Position numbers and translations under genes: made by a program. The notes beneath the pieces were generated by a model. The model was not told the DNA's origin. It did not search any database and saw only the letters and a program-made list of their open reading frames with translations. From assembly GCA_958430865.1 (NCBI GenBank), contig CAUDNR010000160.1, positions 1-35,362 of the forward strand: 35,362 nt of DNA. Direction: 5' to 3'. Positions 1-10,197 of the stretch are shown piece after piece. The first letter of the stretch is position 1. Every line of letters starts with the position of its first letter. Source of the DNA: Entrophospora sp. SA101. Taxonomy: Eukaryota > Glomeromycota > Glomeromycetes > Entrophosporales > Entrophosporaceae.

Positions 1-132
1 TTTATTCAAGTAATAATATACTAAAAGTTTTGGTTTTGTCAATTCCCTTAATAGTGTGAGGATTTCATACTTATGTATTAGTAATGGCTTAAGTTTTTCA
101 CCTCTCTCTTTGGATCGTTTTGTACCAGACAT
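1..132 (-). CDS. Possible 5' end of an unidentified gene, cut by the window edge
   Basis: The minus strand reads without a stop from an ATG at 132 to the window edge, 44 codons. It starts MSGTKRSKERGEKLKPLL and continues with a charged, plausibly helical stretch ending in KLLVYYYLNK. A TATA-like heptamer lies about 20 bases upstream. An open 44-codon run in such AT-rich DNA is mildly unusual, and the Lys/Arg/Glu-rich start looks coding. I do not recognise the family, and an intron could lie within it. It could also be chance or a transposon-derived fragment. Confidence 0.3.
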   Translation of the reverse strand, partial: MSGTKRSKERGEKLKPLLIHKYEILTLLRELTKPKLLVYYYLNK

Positions 133-151
133 TTTACCACGAACTAAAGTC

Positions 152-158
152 TTTTATA
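152..158 (-). promoter_or_regulatory. TATA-like box upstream of the left-edge reading frame
   Basis: On the minus strand the sequence TATAAAA sits about 20 bases upstream of the ATG at 132, inside a short inverted repeat (GAACTATAAAAG / CTTTAGTTC). The position suits a core promoter with a very short leader. In DNA this AT-rich, TATA-like words are common, so this is only suggestive. Confidence 0.2.
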
Positions 159-530
159 GTTCAAGTTTCCAGACTTTACATCACCATATTATATAGGTGC
201 CCTAACTAATCGTTATATTTCAGAACATCCCATACAACCAAAAAAACAAAATGTCAGAGCTGATCAAAGCAAAAATATTTAATCAGAAACACACAACAAA
301 TGTTATAGTCAGAACTCGATCAGGTAATGCTTCGATAAGCCAATAGATTTTTATTATCCACCTATTAAAATTTATCTCTATAAGCTGATTTTATTAGATT
401 TATTAAACCAAATATTTTTTCTGAAAACATTGGCTTTGATTTAACAAATTCTGATTGTATCAATTTTTAATTTTCATCTTGCTCTGGTATTTTAAGCCAT
501 TCAAAATGACCAACGATTGGCAGTCTTGTC

Positions 531-748
531 TTAATAGTCTTTATCTTCGATCGTAAAACGTCAATGGTGGACAAAGCAAATATTCAATTGGAAACCGTGT
601 TTCACCTTAGTTATACAATGAATGTTTTTTACACAGTGACAATTTAGGTATTCATCCATCAGCGGTATTTCAAGTTGCTAAATATTGATGGACTTGCCCT
701 GGGAGCCTTTATCTTTGATCGTAAAACGTTCATGATTGACAACTAAAA
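531..748 (+). repeat. Pair of diverged direct repeats, about 45 bp
   Basis: The segment around 535-578 (CTTTATCTTCGATCGTAAAA, then CGTCAATGGTGGACAA) recurs at about 706-748 as CTTTATCTTTGATCGTAAAA, then CGTTCATGATTGACAA. The copies are about 171 bp apart, and the sequence just upstream of each is also related (…GGCAGTCTTGTC… versus …GATGGACTTGCC…). This is an old local duplication or two ends of a decayed element. Confidence 0.55.
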
Positions 749-1100
749 ATAAAAAATCTAAAAGAAATATACAAACTATTTTATCTCTGATCTCTGATTT
801 GTGTACAGCTGCAATTGGTTCCAAAAATCATGAAAAGGCGTAAATACAATTAGTTTCTCTGGCATCTTTTATCATTAACAACAGAATTGAATTTGCATGG
901 TGGCGTTAAGGTGTGGAAATTAGCCAGCGCAACAAAAAAAGAACTTTTACAAATATGAAAACTCCCTGCGCATACTCAGTTTAAAATTGTACATCATATG
1001 TGAAGCGTTTTCTTTCCTTCCTTATTAAGTATATGTAGCTTATCAATTAATTAATCATTCTTTAAAGAATAAAGTATAGTATGATGTTATTATTCCTATT

Positions 1101-1520
1101 TTATTCAAAACCAACGGACACTAATTTTTGGTATAGAAATGCCAACTGATCGGTTTCTTTTTCATTACAGACCACTCCACATTTCAATTCTGTAATGAGA
1201 AACTTCTTTTGTAATGAATTTACAATACTCTTCAAAAGTGGGTGTCTATTCAAATCAACAGAAATTTCTATTTCTTCACATAATTGTCCGTGTTTTCAAG
1301 CTAAAAAACTCCACTTTCAGAACAACGCTTCTGTCATCAACTTGAGTTTTATCTTCTTCTTCTTCGGCCCACGAATGGTTTAAATCAACAGCTTTCCCCT
1401 CAGCATAAAAGATGAAGACGTAATGACAGAAAGGTTTCTAAGATAAGCTCAGTATGCAAACCAAACACTCGTCATACCTAAATTTCCAGACTGAAGAAGG
1501 GACGTGCACATATCAGCCTT
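1101..1520 (-). pseudogene. Decayed protein-coding segment, family unknown
   Basis: On the minus strand, coding-like sequence runs for about 140 codons across two frames. The upstream part reads KFRYDECLVC, then HYVFIFYAEGKAVDLNHSWA, EEEEDKTQVDD and SVVLKVEFFSLKTRT, with one in-frame stop (TAG) before the HYVF part. After a frame change it continues as LCEEIEISVDLNRHPLLKSI, VNSLQKKFLITELKCGVV and KETDQLAFLYQKLVSVGFE, ending at a TAA at 1101-1103. The amino-acid composition is balanced (Trp, Cys, His, acidic runs), unlike a translation of random AT-rich DNA. The stop and frame change make an intact gene unlikely, though an intron could hide one break. I do not recognise the family. Confidence 0.5.
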
Positions 1521-2699
1521 CCCAATTATATGTAATGGCATGGTATTCTTCTATAATATCTCAAAGTCTATTATGGACCTAAGCAACCATTTATCAGATC
1601 GTCCTGTCACAAGTTGGAACATATAACAGTAATCGATAATGTACTACCATACTTTTATCATCTCCGAATCTAGCCTATAACTGAAATGTTTAATGCTGAT
1701 TAAGTAAGATCACACTACATATATTATTAATAATATTAATATTTATTTTTTTTTTTTCATTTTAGCATTATCATCGGTCTTATATGTTATGGTCCACGAA
1801 GGTCTAGAAACACCCATTGCTGTGCCACACAGCCAAATGTTCAAAAATGCATAAGGGTTAGTTTTTGTGTAATTAAAAATAAATAAATTTTATTTATATA
1901 ATAATGATAATAATTATTCAATTGAATTGGAAAATACGCGATGGAGTGAATCATAAAAAAAAAATTTTTTTTTAACGCGTACGTAATCTGTTAATAATTT
2001 AATATTAATATGTAATTTTACCATAAAAGGTATTCATTCGTTTGGAATGACTTTGCCGTAAAACCAATTTATTTAAAAAAAACGTGGAATTTTTTTTTTA
2101 TAACAAATTTCCTCGTGAACATAAAAAATAAAACATCAAAATTAGAGAGAAGAGACATACACACACAGTGTTGTCAAAATTGCCAGTCCAATCAGCGCAG
2201 TAAAAAAAGTGGCTTGTACATTGGACCAGTCCAATTGGACTGGGACTAGAGACTTTATTTGGACTTTGTCATACAAAGATAAAAAATTTCTCGCAATAAT
2301 TTTATCACTGTAAAGAATGTAAACAATCACACACAACTTATTACTCTTTCAATGCCTCAAGGAAGTAACCAATATAAAAAAAATAAAAAAGATTTGGTAT
2401 GAATTTCAGTGTATTTATTTATTAAAAAAGAATAAGATAAAAATAATAGCTTTATTTAAATATCATTAATACAAATAGAAAATCCAATGTAAAAAATATT
2501 CAATCATATCTTTCTCGTTAATTTAAATGCTGAAATATGATTGGCTGCCACTTAGAATTGGTCCAGAGTCCAATAAGACCAATTTCCAACATACATACAC
2601 ACATACACACATTAATAACACAAAAATGTTTCTAGACCACGCGACTATACATTTATGGAATAATTTGATTATTATCGAATCAATAAATACTCGAATAAT
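1521..2699. other. Gene-free stretch with one exon-like fragment and inverted repeats
   Basis: After a pyrimidine-rich tract ending TTTTAG at about 1765 there is a fragment of some 85 bp open in two plus-strand frames. One frame ends at a TAA after MFKNA; the other is Cys-rich. It cannot be assigned. Between about 2165 and 2600 the word AGTCCAAT recurs in both orientations, including a perfect 18-bp palindrome. The rest is AT-rich with no visible gene. Confidence 0.4.
2226..2243. repeat. Perfect 18-bp palindrome
   Basis: CCAGTCCAATTGGACTGG reads the same on both strands. Related half-sites (CCAGTCCAAT at about 2189, TTGGACTTTG at about 2261, GAGTCCAATAAGACCAAT at about 2567) flank it, which suggests part of a decayed foldback element. 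A dimeric protein-binding site is an alternative. Confidence 0.6.
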
Positions 2700-2828
2700 T
2701 TCCTTTTTTTTTTACTTTATACTTATTTACTTTTACCTTTTATCTTTTACCTTTTTCCTTTTACCTTTTTTCTTTTTTCTTTTTTCTTTTTCCTTTTTCC
2801 TTTTTCCTTTCTCCTTTTTCCTTTTAAT
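2700..2828 (+). repeat. Polypyrimidine minisatellite (TTTTTCC-like units)
   Basis: About 125 bases are almost purely T and C, built from repeated CTTTTTC, CTTTTAC and TTTTTTC units. It translates into a Phe/Leu-rich open frame that is an artefact of composition. Such mirror-symmetric tracts can adopt triplex structures. Confidence 0.8.
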
Positions 2829-3058
2829 ATTATTATTTTACAAAAAAACGCTGGAGAAATGTCGGACTTTTTATTATTTTAGATTTTTTTTTAAAATTTC
2901 TCCACAATTTACAAAACTTCTTTGCGTCCATTAATATATATAATCTATAGAGTAGAGATAAAAAGACTAATTGCTGACCTCAAACCTTCTTAAGCACGAT
3001 GCAAAATAACTCAGAGGATAAGAAAGAGGCCTGAGTTACATACTCAATTCGTTATTAA

Positions 3059-3358
3059 TCCGAAGGTGATGGTGTCATTTTATTAATGAGGTAATTTATA
3101 TAGTAATTCTTTAGTTTGCGGTTTATAAGGTGGTAGCATTAGTTTATTAATAACGTATATTTTAATAATATTTCAGGTAGTCTATCGGATTGACCCTATT
3201 ACTGATAGTCCGAAGGTGATAATGCCATTTTCTTAATGAGGTAATTTATATTACAATAGTTCTTCGGTATACAGTTTACAAGGCAATAGCATTAATTTAT
3301 TAATAACATATATTTTAATAATATATCAGGTGGTTTATTGGGTTGATCCGATTGCTAT
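3059..3358 (+). repeat. Tandem duplication, two 150-bp units
   Basis: Unit 1 (3059-3208) and unit 2 (3209-3358) both begin TCCGAAGGTGAT and share GAGGTAATTTATAT and TTATTAATAAC.TATATTTTA in the same order. They end in related words (GATTGACCCTATTACTGATAG versus GTTGATCCGATTGCTATC). Divergence is roughly 15-20% by eye, so the duplication is old. No coding content is visible in either unit. Confidence 0.8.
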
Positions 3359-4239
3359 CAAAAAAAAAACGGATTTACGGATTGAATGGATATTGCATCC
3401 GGGTTCTTTAATATTATAAAGAACACGTAAATGGTCTCCCCTGCAACGACAAACTGTCTTTTTTATGAGTTAAAGACGGGATTAAAACACAGGGTTTAAG
3501 GACGATTTTATTTAAATCCGACACCCAAGTTTAAAACGTCGGATTTATTTGTCATTTTATTTTTCAGAAATGAATGACTTTAAAGAAACTTACAATCTGA
3601 AGCCAATCATGACGGGACAAGCTGAGAGACTCGACCACCGAAACCTTCCCACTACCACTTGGACGACGACGCGATAATAAGGCGAAAGAAGTTTCACGCC
3701 TAAGAAGCAAAATAATACGAACGAGGTAATGAAGCTTTTATCGTGCATCGAAGGAGGCTCAAATTAAATTTCAACAAAAACATTGTGTTTATTTTTCCAA
3801 CTTGCTAAATTTTCTTATTTTATTTGTTAGGAGAACATGACGTGGCTTTTTTTCTTTAAAGATTCATTTCTGCATGGTCCCAATATGATTATTAATTGGG
3901 GTGATGCAATTTATCAAATAAAAAGCTAATCTGAGAAACGGTAGTAATGGATAAATAACACTATTAATGAAGAAATAGAAAGGAATTCAATAATGGTAAT
4001 TTTCCTTTGGTGATCCATTTAGTAATGTGCCGTTCATAGTAAACTTGGTTTTTTTCCTAAAAATTTATTCTTTCTTCACAAAATGCAACAACAATTTTTA
4101 TTATTATTATTAACGAGAACAACAACTACAACAACTACCTACGACGGCGACGACAACGACGATTACGACTACGACAACGACGACAAGAACAAAAAATTAA
4201 CTACCGACACACTCCAAAGCTAGTGCCCTAAGCTGGTGT
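3359..4239. other. Gene-free stretch with two hairpins and a CAACGA-type simple repeat
   Basis: Two clean inverted repeats lie here: GTTCTTTA..TAAAGAAC at about 3402-3423 and AAATCCGAC..GTCGGATTT at about 3514-3547. A short GC-richer patch at 3590-3720 reads MTGQAERLDHRNLPTTTW on the plus strand before stops; it is too short to call. From about 4083 to 4190 there is an imperfect CAACAA/CGACGA/ACTACG trinucleotide repeat. Confidence 0.45.
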
Positions 4240-4495
4240 TAGCTGCAAATATCGGCCGACTGTCGGCTTAAGTTGACTGTTGTTGAACCTTCTTCTACGA
4301 CTCACTTTTATTATAGTTGTTTAGTTTACCCTTCCTCTTTTATTCTCCTTTTATTTCTTTTTTTCTTTTTAGTCAATTTAGGTTTTTTTTTTTTTTAATT
4401 AGATTAGTTTTTTTTATTAGATTAGTTAGTTTACACATTTCTTTTACTCCACCAACTTCAGTTGGTCATCTCTTCAAAACCCAACTTCGGGTCCA
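4240..4495. other. Cluster of short perfect hairpins around a pyrimidine tract
   Basis: GCCGACTGTCGGC (about 4254-4266), ACCAACTTCAGTTGGT (about 4449-4464) and ACCCAACTTCGGGT (about 4479-4492) are compact inverted repeats. The last two share the core CCAACTTC.G and lie about 15 bases apart. Between the first and second is a long T/C-rich tract (4315-4440). These could be the ends of a small transposable element or structured RNA; no gene is visible. Confidence 0.4.
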
Positions 4496-4499
4496 ATGA

Positions 4500-6212
4500 A
4501 TTAATTCCACGTGTTCATTGACCATGTGGATGCAATGTTTTATTCCTCGCATCAATTATACAAACATGATGAAATAAATTACGATTCTTATGCGTTTATG
4601 TATTTAAATAAATATTATTCATGTAAATTTCCCGAAAGTTATTATGAGGTAATAGAAAAAATATTTGTTTACGATGGATGCTACGAGCTATGCGCGACAC
4701 ATCACTAGGACTACTGCACGAAGACATCCCAGAATTGCGAATGCATCTCGTGTCCTTTAGAAAAAAAAATTTTTTTATCAACAAGAAAGCAGGACATAAA
4801 GAATATATATAAGAATAGCTAATTAAATAAAAGATCCTACAAAAAACACTACGCAAACAAAAGAAAAATTCAGTACCGATCTAATCTATACTTTTGGATT
4901 GGTTACTTCAGTTATCTTCTTATATGGAAGATATTGAATGATCAAAATGAGCAATTTTCAACACTTTAAACCTTGAAATTATTTCGTGGGATTATGTTCA
5001 TTCTGTATGATTTTATTGCGGCATGTCCTATATTGATAATATACACGTATCAATATCTTTCTTCTTTATGAATACAAATTCGTTACCCTCTTAACTCTTA
5101 CAATCACCACCCGATATCAAATAATAGCTCATATGACAAAAAAGGAATTGCATCATTTTTAGTAATAAAGACTTTACCTTTTCATTTAAGTCATACATAT
5201 TACCTAGATGTTAGCTTTGCTTCTCGTTTCATTTATACATTCTAAGTTTTTATATTCTATATTCTATATTTCTATATTCTATATTTTCGATTCAAATAGA
5301 CATTTTTGTCCTGTGAACAATAATTAATTTATATGTTCTGGTGTATTAACATTAAACATAAAAAATTCGGCCAAGATATTTTTTATCAAAAATTAAACAC
5401 AAGAGAAATGGTATAAAATCATAATAAAGATACCGGTGAACAAGATAGAATTATAGTTGAATTTAACTATCATTATAATGAAATACGTACATAAAAATAC
5501 GGGCGGGATATATAGAAAATGCGTGTCGTACTAAAAAAAACAATTCCAAGTTCAACGGGCAATTCATATCCGTACTAGAAAGTACAGTAACCACTTTCTT
5601 TCTACATACCAAAGAATACGGGAAGAAAAATTCGAAATCGCGATTGTTAATTAATACTCTTTACATAAAATTAAACTCAAATAGAAATAACCATTCATTA
5701 ATAGATGATTAATATGTAGAAGTGAAATCGAACTCGTTCATACACATATCGATATTTACTGTATTTATTTACATATAACATACACCTCGAGAACTTTTTA
5801 CAGGGTATATTAGTATATACTAACTAATCTCCGAGGGAAAACATCAAATATAAAACGGTTCTTTAAACTTGAAATTCTGTTTGCAGCACTAGTCACTCGC
5901 ATGTGGCATACTAAAGGTCACAGGAAGTAATAACTACTATCCTAACGCTCCACTTGGGATCTCTCACCTTCCTCTCTATGTGTGTTTAAAATTAACCTTC
6001 TCCTCACAATAATAACCTTGTGAATTTGAAATCTGCTCAATGATACATATTTCCCAATTTCTCAAAATGTACGTTTGAAATCCCATCTCGACATTAAATA
6101 ATTATACAGATTTATTTTTAAAATTCTTAATATACAAAAAAAAAGAAATTAATTATAATAATAACAAATAATAATATAATAATAATAATATAAATAACTA
6201 ATAATGATCTAA
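4500..6212. other. Gene-free AT-rich stretch downstream of the F-box gene
   Basis: An open frame at 4511-4708 (65 codons) has no recognisable features. A short ATTCTAT minisatellite occurs at about 5253-5288. The last 100 bases before 6213 are A/T repeats and presumably include the 3' end of the F-box/LRR transcript. No other gene is visible. Confidence 0.5.
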
Positions 6213-8228
6213 TTACAAGATAAAGGAGAAATGAGGACCAATAGATTTTTCTTTACTTCTTTTATATGCCAAATAGATTCTAGCATCTAAATCTAAAATA
6301 TAATAATTAACAAATCTAACTTCTTTAAGTCTTTTATGAGATTCTAATTTTATAATATGTTCACGTTTAAAATCATTATTTCCTAATGTTAATAATTCTA
6401 AATTTTTAAACTTACTCATCGATTCTATTAATTCCTATAAAAAAAATAAAAATAAAATAAACGCGCATAAAATTGATTAGGAATTGATTTTCATTAAAAA
6501 TAAAAGATGAAAAAAAATCCACGATAAATAAATTAGTAAATTAATTTACTTACATCAGGAGATAATCCTATTATGTTAAATCTTAAACTTAAACTTTTAA
6601 TATTACAACATTCTTTTGCCAGATTTTCTAATAAATAAAAATCAAATTTATAAGAAGGATGATGTCTAATGTCGGCAGAATCATCATCAGCTGTAGCCAA
6701 ATTATCAGATCTAATATCCAAATACTCCAAATTACACCTTTTATTCATAATCAAATCCATTATAATATTTGGTGTCATTTTTGGCCTATTCGTAAAACTA
6801 AATTCAAACAAATTCTTGCAATTTTTCACAATTTTCGATAATGAGTCATAGGTAATATTTAAACATCCCAATAGTACAAATCTCTTTAAATTTGTACAAT
6901 AGTTTGCAATGGTCAAAATTGATTTGTCTGTCAATAGATTGCAATCGATGATTTTTAATTCTTTTAGATTGTTATGAAATTTTGATAGTGTCATTATTGA
7001 AATGTCTGTTAGAGTCACGCATGATTTCAATTTTACCGATTCTAATTGATTACAATGTTTTGTCATTGTTATAAATAAATCATCAGGAAATCCTGGTGCA
7101 GAATCTAATTCTATATAACGTAAATACATTTCATTCTGTACCTGAATTAATGAATGTGGTGCGTGTGTGTGTGCGCATATGTGTGCGGATGTATGTGTGA
7201 ATCAATAAATTAATAAATTAACTAATGTTAAAGCGAATGTGAGAGAGAGAACTATTTACCCATAAATTTAAAAAATGTCGAAATCCAAAATAAGATCCAA
7301 ATCTTAAAGTTAATGACTCCAATGGTGGAAATTCTTTAAAAGATTGAAGGGAATTAAGATAAAGATCATCTAGAGTAATGTAAGGAAATTCCAATGATAT
7401 TTTTTTTAATTTTTTCCTTGTATTTTTTTGACAACAAGCGGAAGAAGATGATGACCATGATGAAAACAAATTTCTAAATCCCGCACCAGTGATCGAATTA
7501 CAAGTGAAATTCTCCAAATTTACAAAAAACTCCACTATGACAGCTGCAATAACATTCGTTATAACATTAGATACGACCAATGTGTTGATTAATGGGCAAG
7601 CTCTACCGATATCTTTAAGAATATCAATCTTCCATTTAAAATTTCTTAATTCTAAATATGAGAGTTTCGAACAATGACCATCCCTAATAGGTTTCAAAGC
7701 ATTAGCGAGCCTTGATTTGAGTGGTTTATCTGTAATTGTGAACGAGACTAGACTTGAACAATTTTCCAGAAAGGCAGCCACTGTTTCGGCTGTAAAAGAT
7801 GCTGATAAAGTTTTAAATCTGACGTATTTGATATTTTTACATCTTTTTGAAATCAAGCTCAAATCTTCTGGTGAAATAACAATTTCTGAATAATCAAATA
7901 TGAAACTTTGAATCATCTTCTCGTATGGGTAGGCAGTTTTAGCTTTACGTAAAGTTTTCGTGAATTTTACAAAGTTGAATTGTGATTTCCATGATGGGCT
8001 TTTCCATAACTTTTCTATAATTACCTTTTAGATACAAGTTATTAATTTTTTTAGAAAAAAAGTATATAAATATTTATAAAAATTTAAAAAATTTACCAAA
8101 GTCCAAAAAGAATGAACCAACAATACATTAAACATATCATCTTGATACTCAAAATATGAAAATATTATATATATAATATCAATATTTAATAATGCTGATT
8201 GTGTACGTGTACGTGTAATTTGTACCAT
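6213..8228 (-). CDS. F-box / leucine-rich-repeat protein, 4 exons, 568 aa
   Basis: Reconstructed as complement(6213..6434, 6554..7141, 7260..8024, 8097..8228). All three introns (119, 118 and 72 bp) are GT..AG and phase 0. Residues about 10-55 form a divergent F-box (LLNIDIIYIIFSYFEYQDDM, then LLVHSFWTLV and IIEKLWKSPSW, the usual W..V...LW pattern). It is followed by about ten leucine-rich repeats, several of the cysteine-containing type (CNQLESVKLKSCVTLTD, NLKELKIIDCNLLTD, NLKRFVLLGCLNIT). The layout is that of a GRR1/FBXL-type substrate receptor of an SCF ubiquitin ligase: the F-box binds Skp1 and the repeats bind substrate. The substrate cannot be inferred. The ATG at 8228 is chosen because it opens the frame just before the F-box. 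FMC1 lies 313 bp upstream on the same strand. No disabling change is visible. Confidence 0.88.
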
Positions 8229-8541
8229 ATTTTTTAAATTTTAAAGTTTTTTGGATTTCTAAAATAAAAGTAAATAATAATAAATAAAAAATACATAATT
8301 TATACATTTAAATTCTGCACGTGCTACAAATAATGATGAATCGAAAAAGATTTCCACATTGTTTACGTGTAACAAACAATTCCAAAAAATTTACGTTTCC
8401 ATTATCATTATATAGTAATGGAAACAAAAGAAAAATTTGAATGGTATTGTGCATGTATATGTGCATGTATTATTATCAGCCTTTTTTTTTTTAAAACAAT
8501 GATTTGGATTTTGTAAATTTATTTATTTATTTATTTATTTA
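8229..8541. promoter_or_regulatory. Spacer between FMC1 3' end and F-box/LRR start, with a 10-bp-stem hairpin
   Basis: This 313-bp spacer must hold the FMC1 terminator region and the F-box gene promoter. It has a perfect inverted repeat GTTTCCATTA/TAATGGAAAC at 8395-8425 (11-base loop), a doubled GTGCATGTAT at about 8449-8470, and an ATTT microsatellite at 8517-8543 that runs into the FMC1 stop codon. Which element acts in transcription is unknown. Confidence 0.45.
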
Positions 8542-9137
8542 TTAAAAAATCCCACCTTTATCGGTTTTTGTATCGATTTCATCAATCTCTTTATTGACGT
8601 CATCCTTGTTGTTGCTGTTATTATCGTCAATAGCATCATTTTCATTATACATTAAAGGCAAACCTAAACCAACACGATTTGCCGCTAATTCAATTTTATG
8701 CTCTTCAGTTGCACCATGAAGAGGATTGAATGATTTTAAAAGTTCCTAAAAAAAAAAAAAAAAAATTTTTAACAATAGCCAAAAAAAAAAAAATTTTTTT
8801 TTTAAATGAATTCAAAGATAATAAATAAATATTTCTACATACATCATATCTACGATTGCTTTTTAAGTAGCATAATATATCATTAGCATCTTCGATTTTA
8901 TTGTTGTTGATGATTTTGAATGAATTCAAAAGTTCATTTCTCCATAATGGACTTTTATTATATTGTGTAAACTATTTAAATTTATTATTCGAAGAGGGAA
9001 AAAAGAACCAATAAATCAATTATAACTATTAATTAATAATGATTAACCTGTTTGATTTATTTTTTTACCTGTTTATTAACCTCTCTTAATAATTGACGAT
9101 AAGTAAAGATAATATTTTGTTTATTATAGTTTGTCAT
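8542..9137 (-). CDS. FMC1: FMC1-like mitochondrial ATP synthase (F1) assembly factor, 3 exons, 133 aa
   Basis: Reconstructed as complement(8542..8745, 8843..8971, 9069..9137). Both introns are 97 bp, GT..AG and phase 0. Exon 1 gives MTNYNKQNIIFTYRQLLREV, with an LYR-type motif (YRQLLRE, residues 13-19). Exon 2 encodes helices ending LKSNRRYD. Exon 3 carries the family signature SFNPLHGATEEHKIELAA, then NRVGLGLPL, followed by an Asp/Asn/Lys-rich tail (about residues 102-133). FMC1 is a small LYR-family matrix protein that works with Atp12 in assembly of the F1 part of ATP synthase. The length fits the family, and no cleavable presequence is obvious. No exon exceeds 70 codons, so simple reading-frame scans miss the gene. 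The main uncertainty is FMC1 versus another LYR protein; the PLHG..EE..A.RVGL block favours FMC1. Confidence 0.85.
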
Positions 9138-10197
9138 TTTCTAGAGATTAAAAAAAAATTTTTTTTGTAATACAAAATGATGATCTATACGTGTATAAAA
9201 CTAATTTTGGTTTAGTGCAGGTCGAATTAGCCGTTGAATTGGTGTTTATTTAATCGTCATTGACGACAAGATGATTCAATATTAATTATTGTCTAAAGCT
9301 CCCTCTTGAATAGTCGGTTCATAACCCACTTGATAAAGGTTAAGCATTTGTTAGTAATACCAACTATTATTATATCGATCGAAGATAAAAATGCTAATGG
9401 AATTGGCACTTCTTATTATGGAGGCACAGATTATCATTATTTTAGTATCATTGTTAGTTTCTAAGATAATATTAGATGATCCAGGGAACGAGAGAAAGTG
9501 GCATTATTTATAGAATATGTAGGTACTGTAGGACTCTTCCATGGAAAAAATCAATGACGATGAAAATTTTTCTTCCCAAAAAACAACTAACGAACCGACA
9601 TCTTTATCTTAAAACAATTAAAAATAATATATGGATTATCAAAGTAAAGCTTGATTTCGCACTTTTTATTTGGATTGAATTCATCACTTTCATTCGAGGT
9701 TTTGTTAATCTTGGAATAAAAAAAAAGTGATGAATATTTGTCCTTTATATTGTCACCTCACGTAAAATGCATCCACTCATTTGGACCAAATAAAAATATT
9801 ATTAGCAAAAAACAGTTTGATGTGAGTTTCATGATGAATTCTTAAATGATACTAACTAAAGAAGGATATTACTGATTTTATAATTATTTTTGATGTAATG
9901 TTTCTCGATAATAAGCATTACAAGTTATCTAAATCAAGTTGATGAGAATTACAATTAACATTTGCTAATAATTTGAATTGACAGGTTGAGAAAAGATTTG
10001 GTATAACTGGATGAACTATTGCTGTAATTATTGAGGGATCGGATTTAACCCATCCATTTCATAAAAGTAATTACTAATTGAACCAATACCACAACCAAAA
10101 AATGTTACTATGTATCAAACTTCAATAACATCATAAATTTCTTCGGAGTACACGCAACTTATACGCTAATCCAATATATATTATTATTCCTCCACAT
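9138..10197. other. Upstream of FMC1; possible small coding relic
   Basis: The first 150 bases presumably include the FMC1 promoter. At 9363-9464 the plus strand reads SIEDKNANGIGTSYYGGTDY, then HYFSIIVSF and a stop. The following 80 codons are coding-like only in fragments. The Gly/Tyr/Asn-rich piece resembles part of a secreted or surface protein, but I cannot name a family and it is not open enough to be a gene. Nothing else is visible. Confidence 0.35.

Larger units (their letters stand above)
133..1100. other. Gene-free AT-rich stretch
   Basis: I see no credible exon here. The stretch contains the dispersed 45-bp repeat pair described separately and is otherwise unstructured AT-rich sequence. 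Confidence 0.5.

Noticed and set aside
1195..1383. 62-codon plus-strand open frame
   Set aside because: It lies opposite the minus-strand coding relic, which has the better composition.
2527..2934. 135-codon Phe/Leu-rich open frame that could pass as a membrane protein
   Set aside because: The hydrophobic part is the polypyrimidine minisatellite read as Phe/Leu codons.
4511..4708. 65-codon plus-strand open frame rich in Tyr
   Set aside because: Composition matches AT-rich background; no motif, splice partner or similarity that I recognise.
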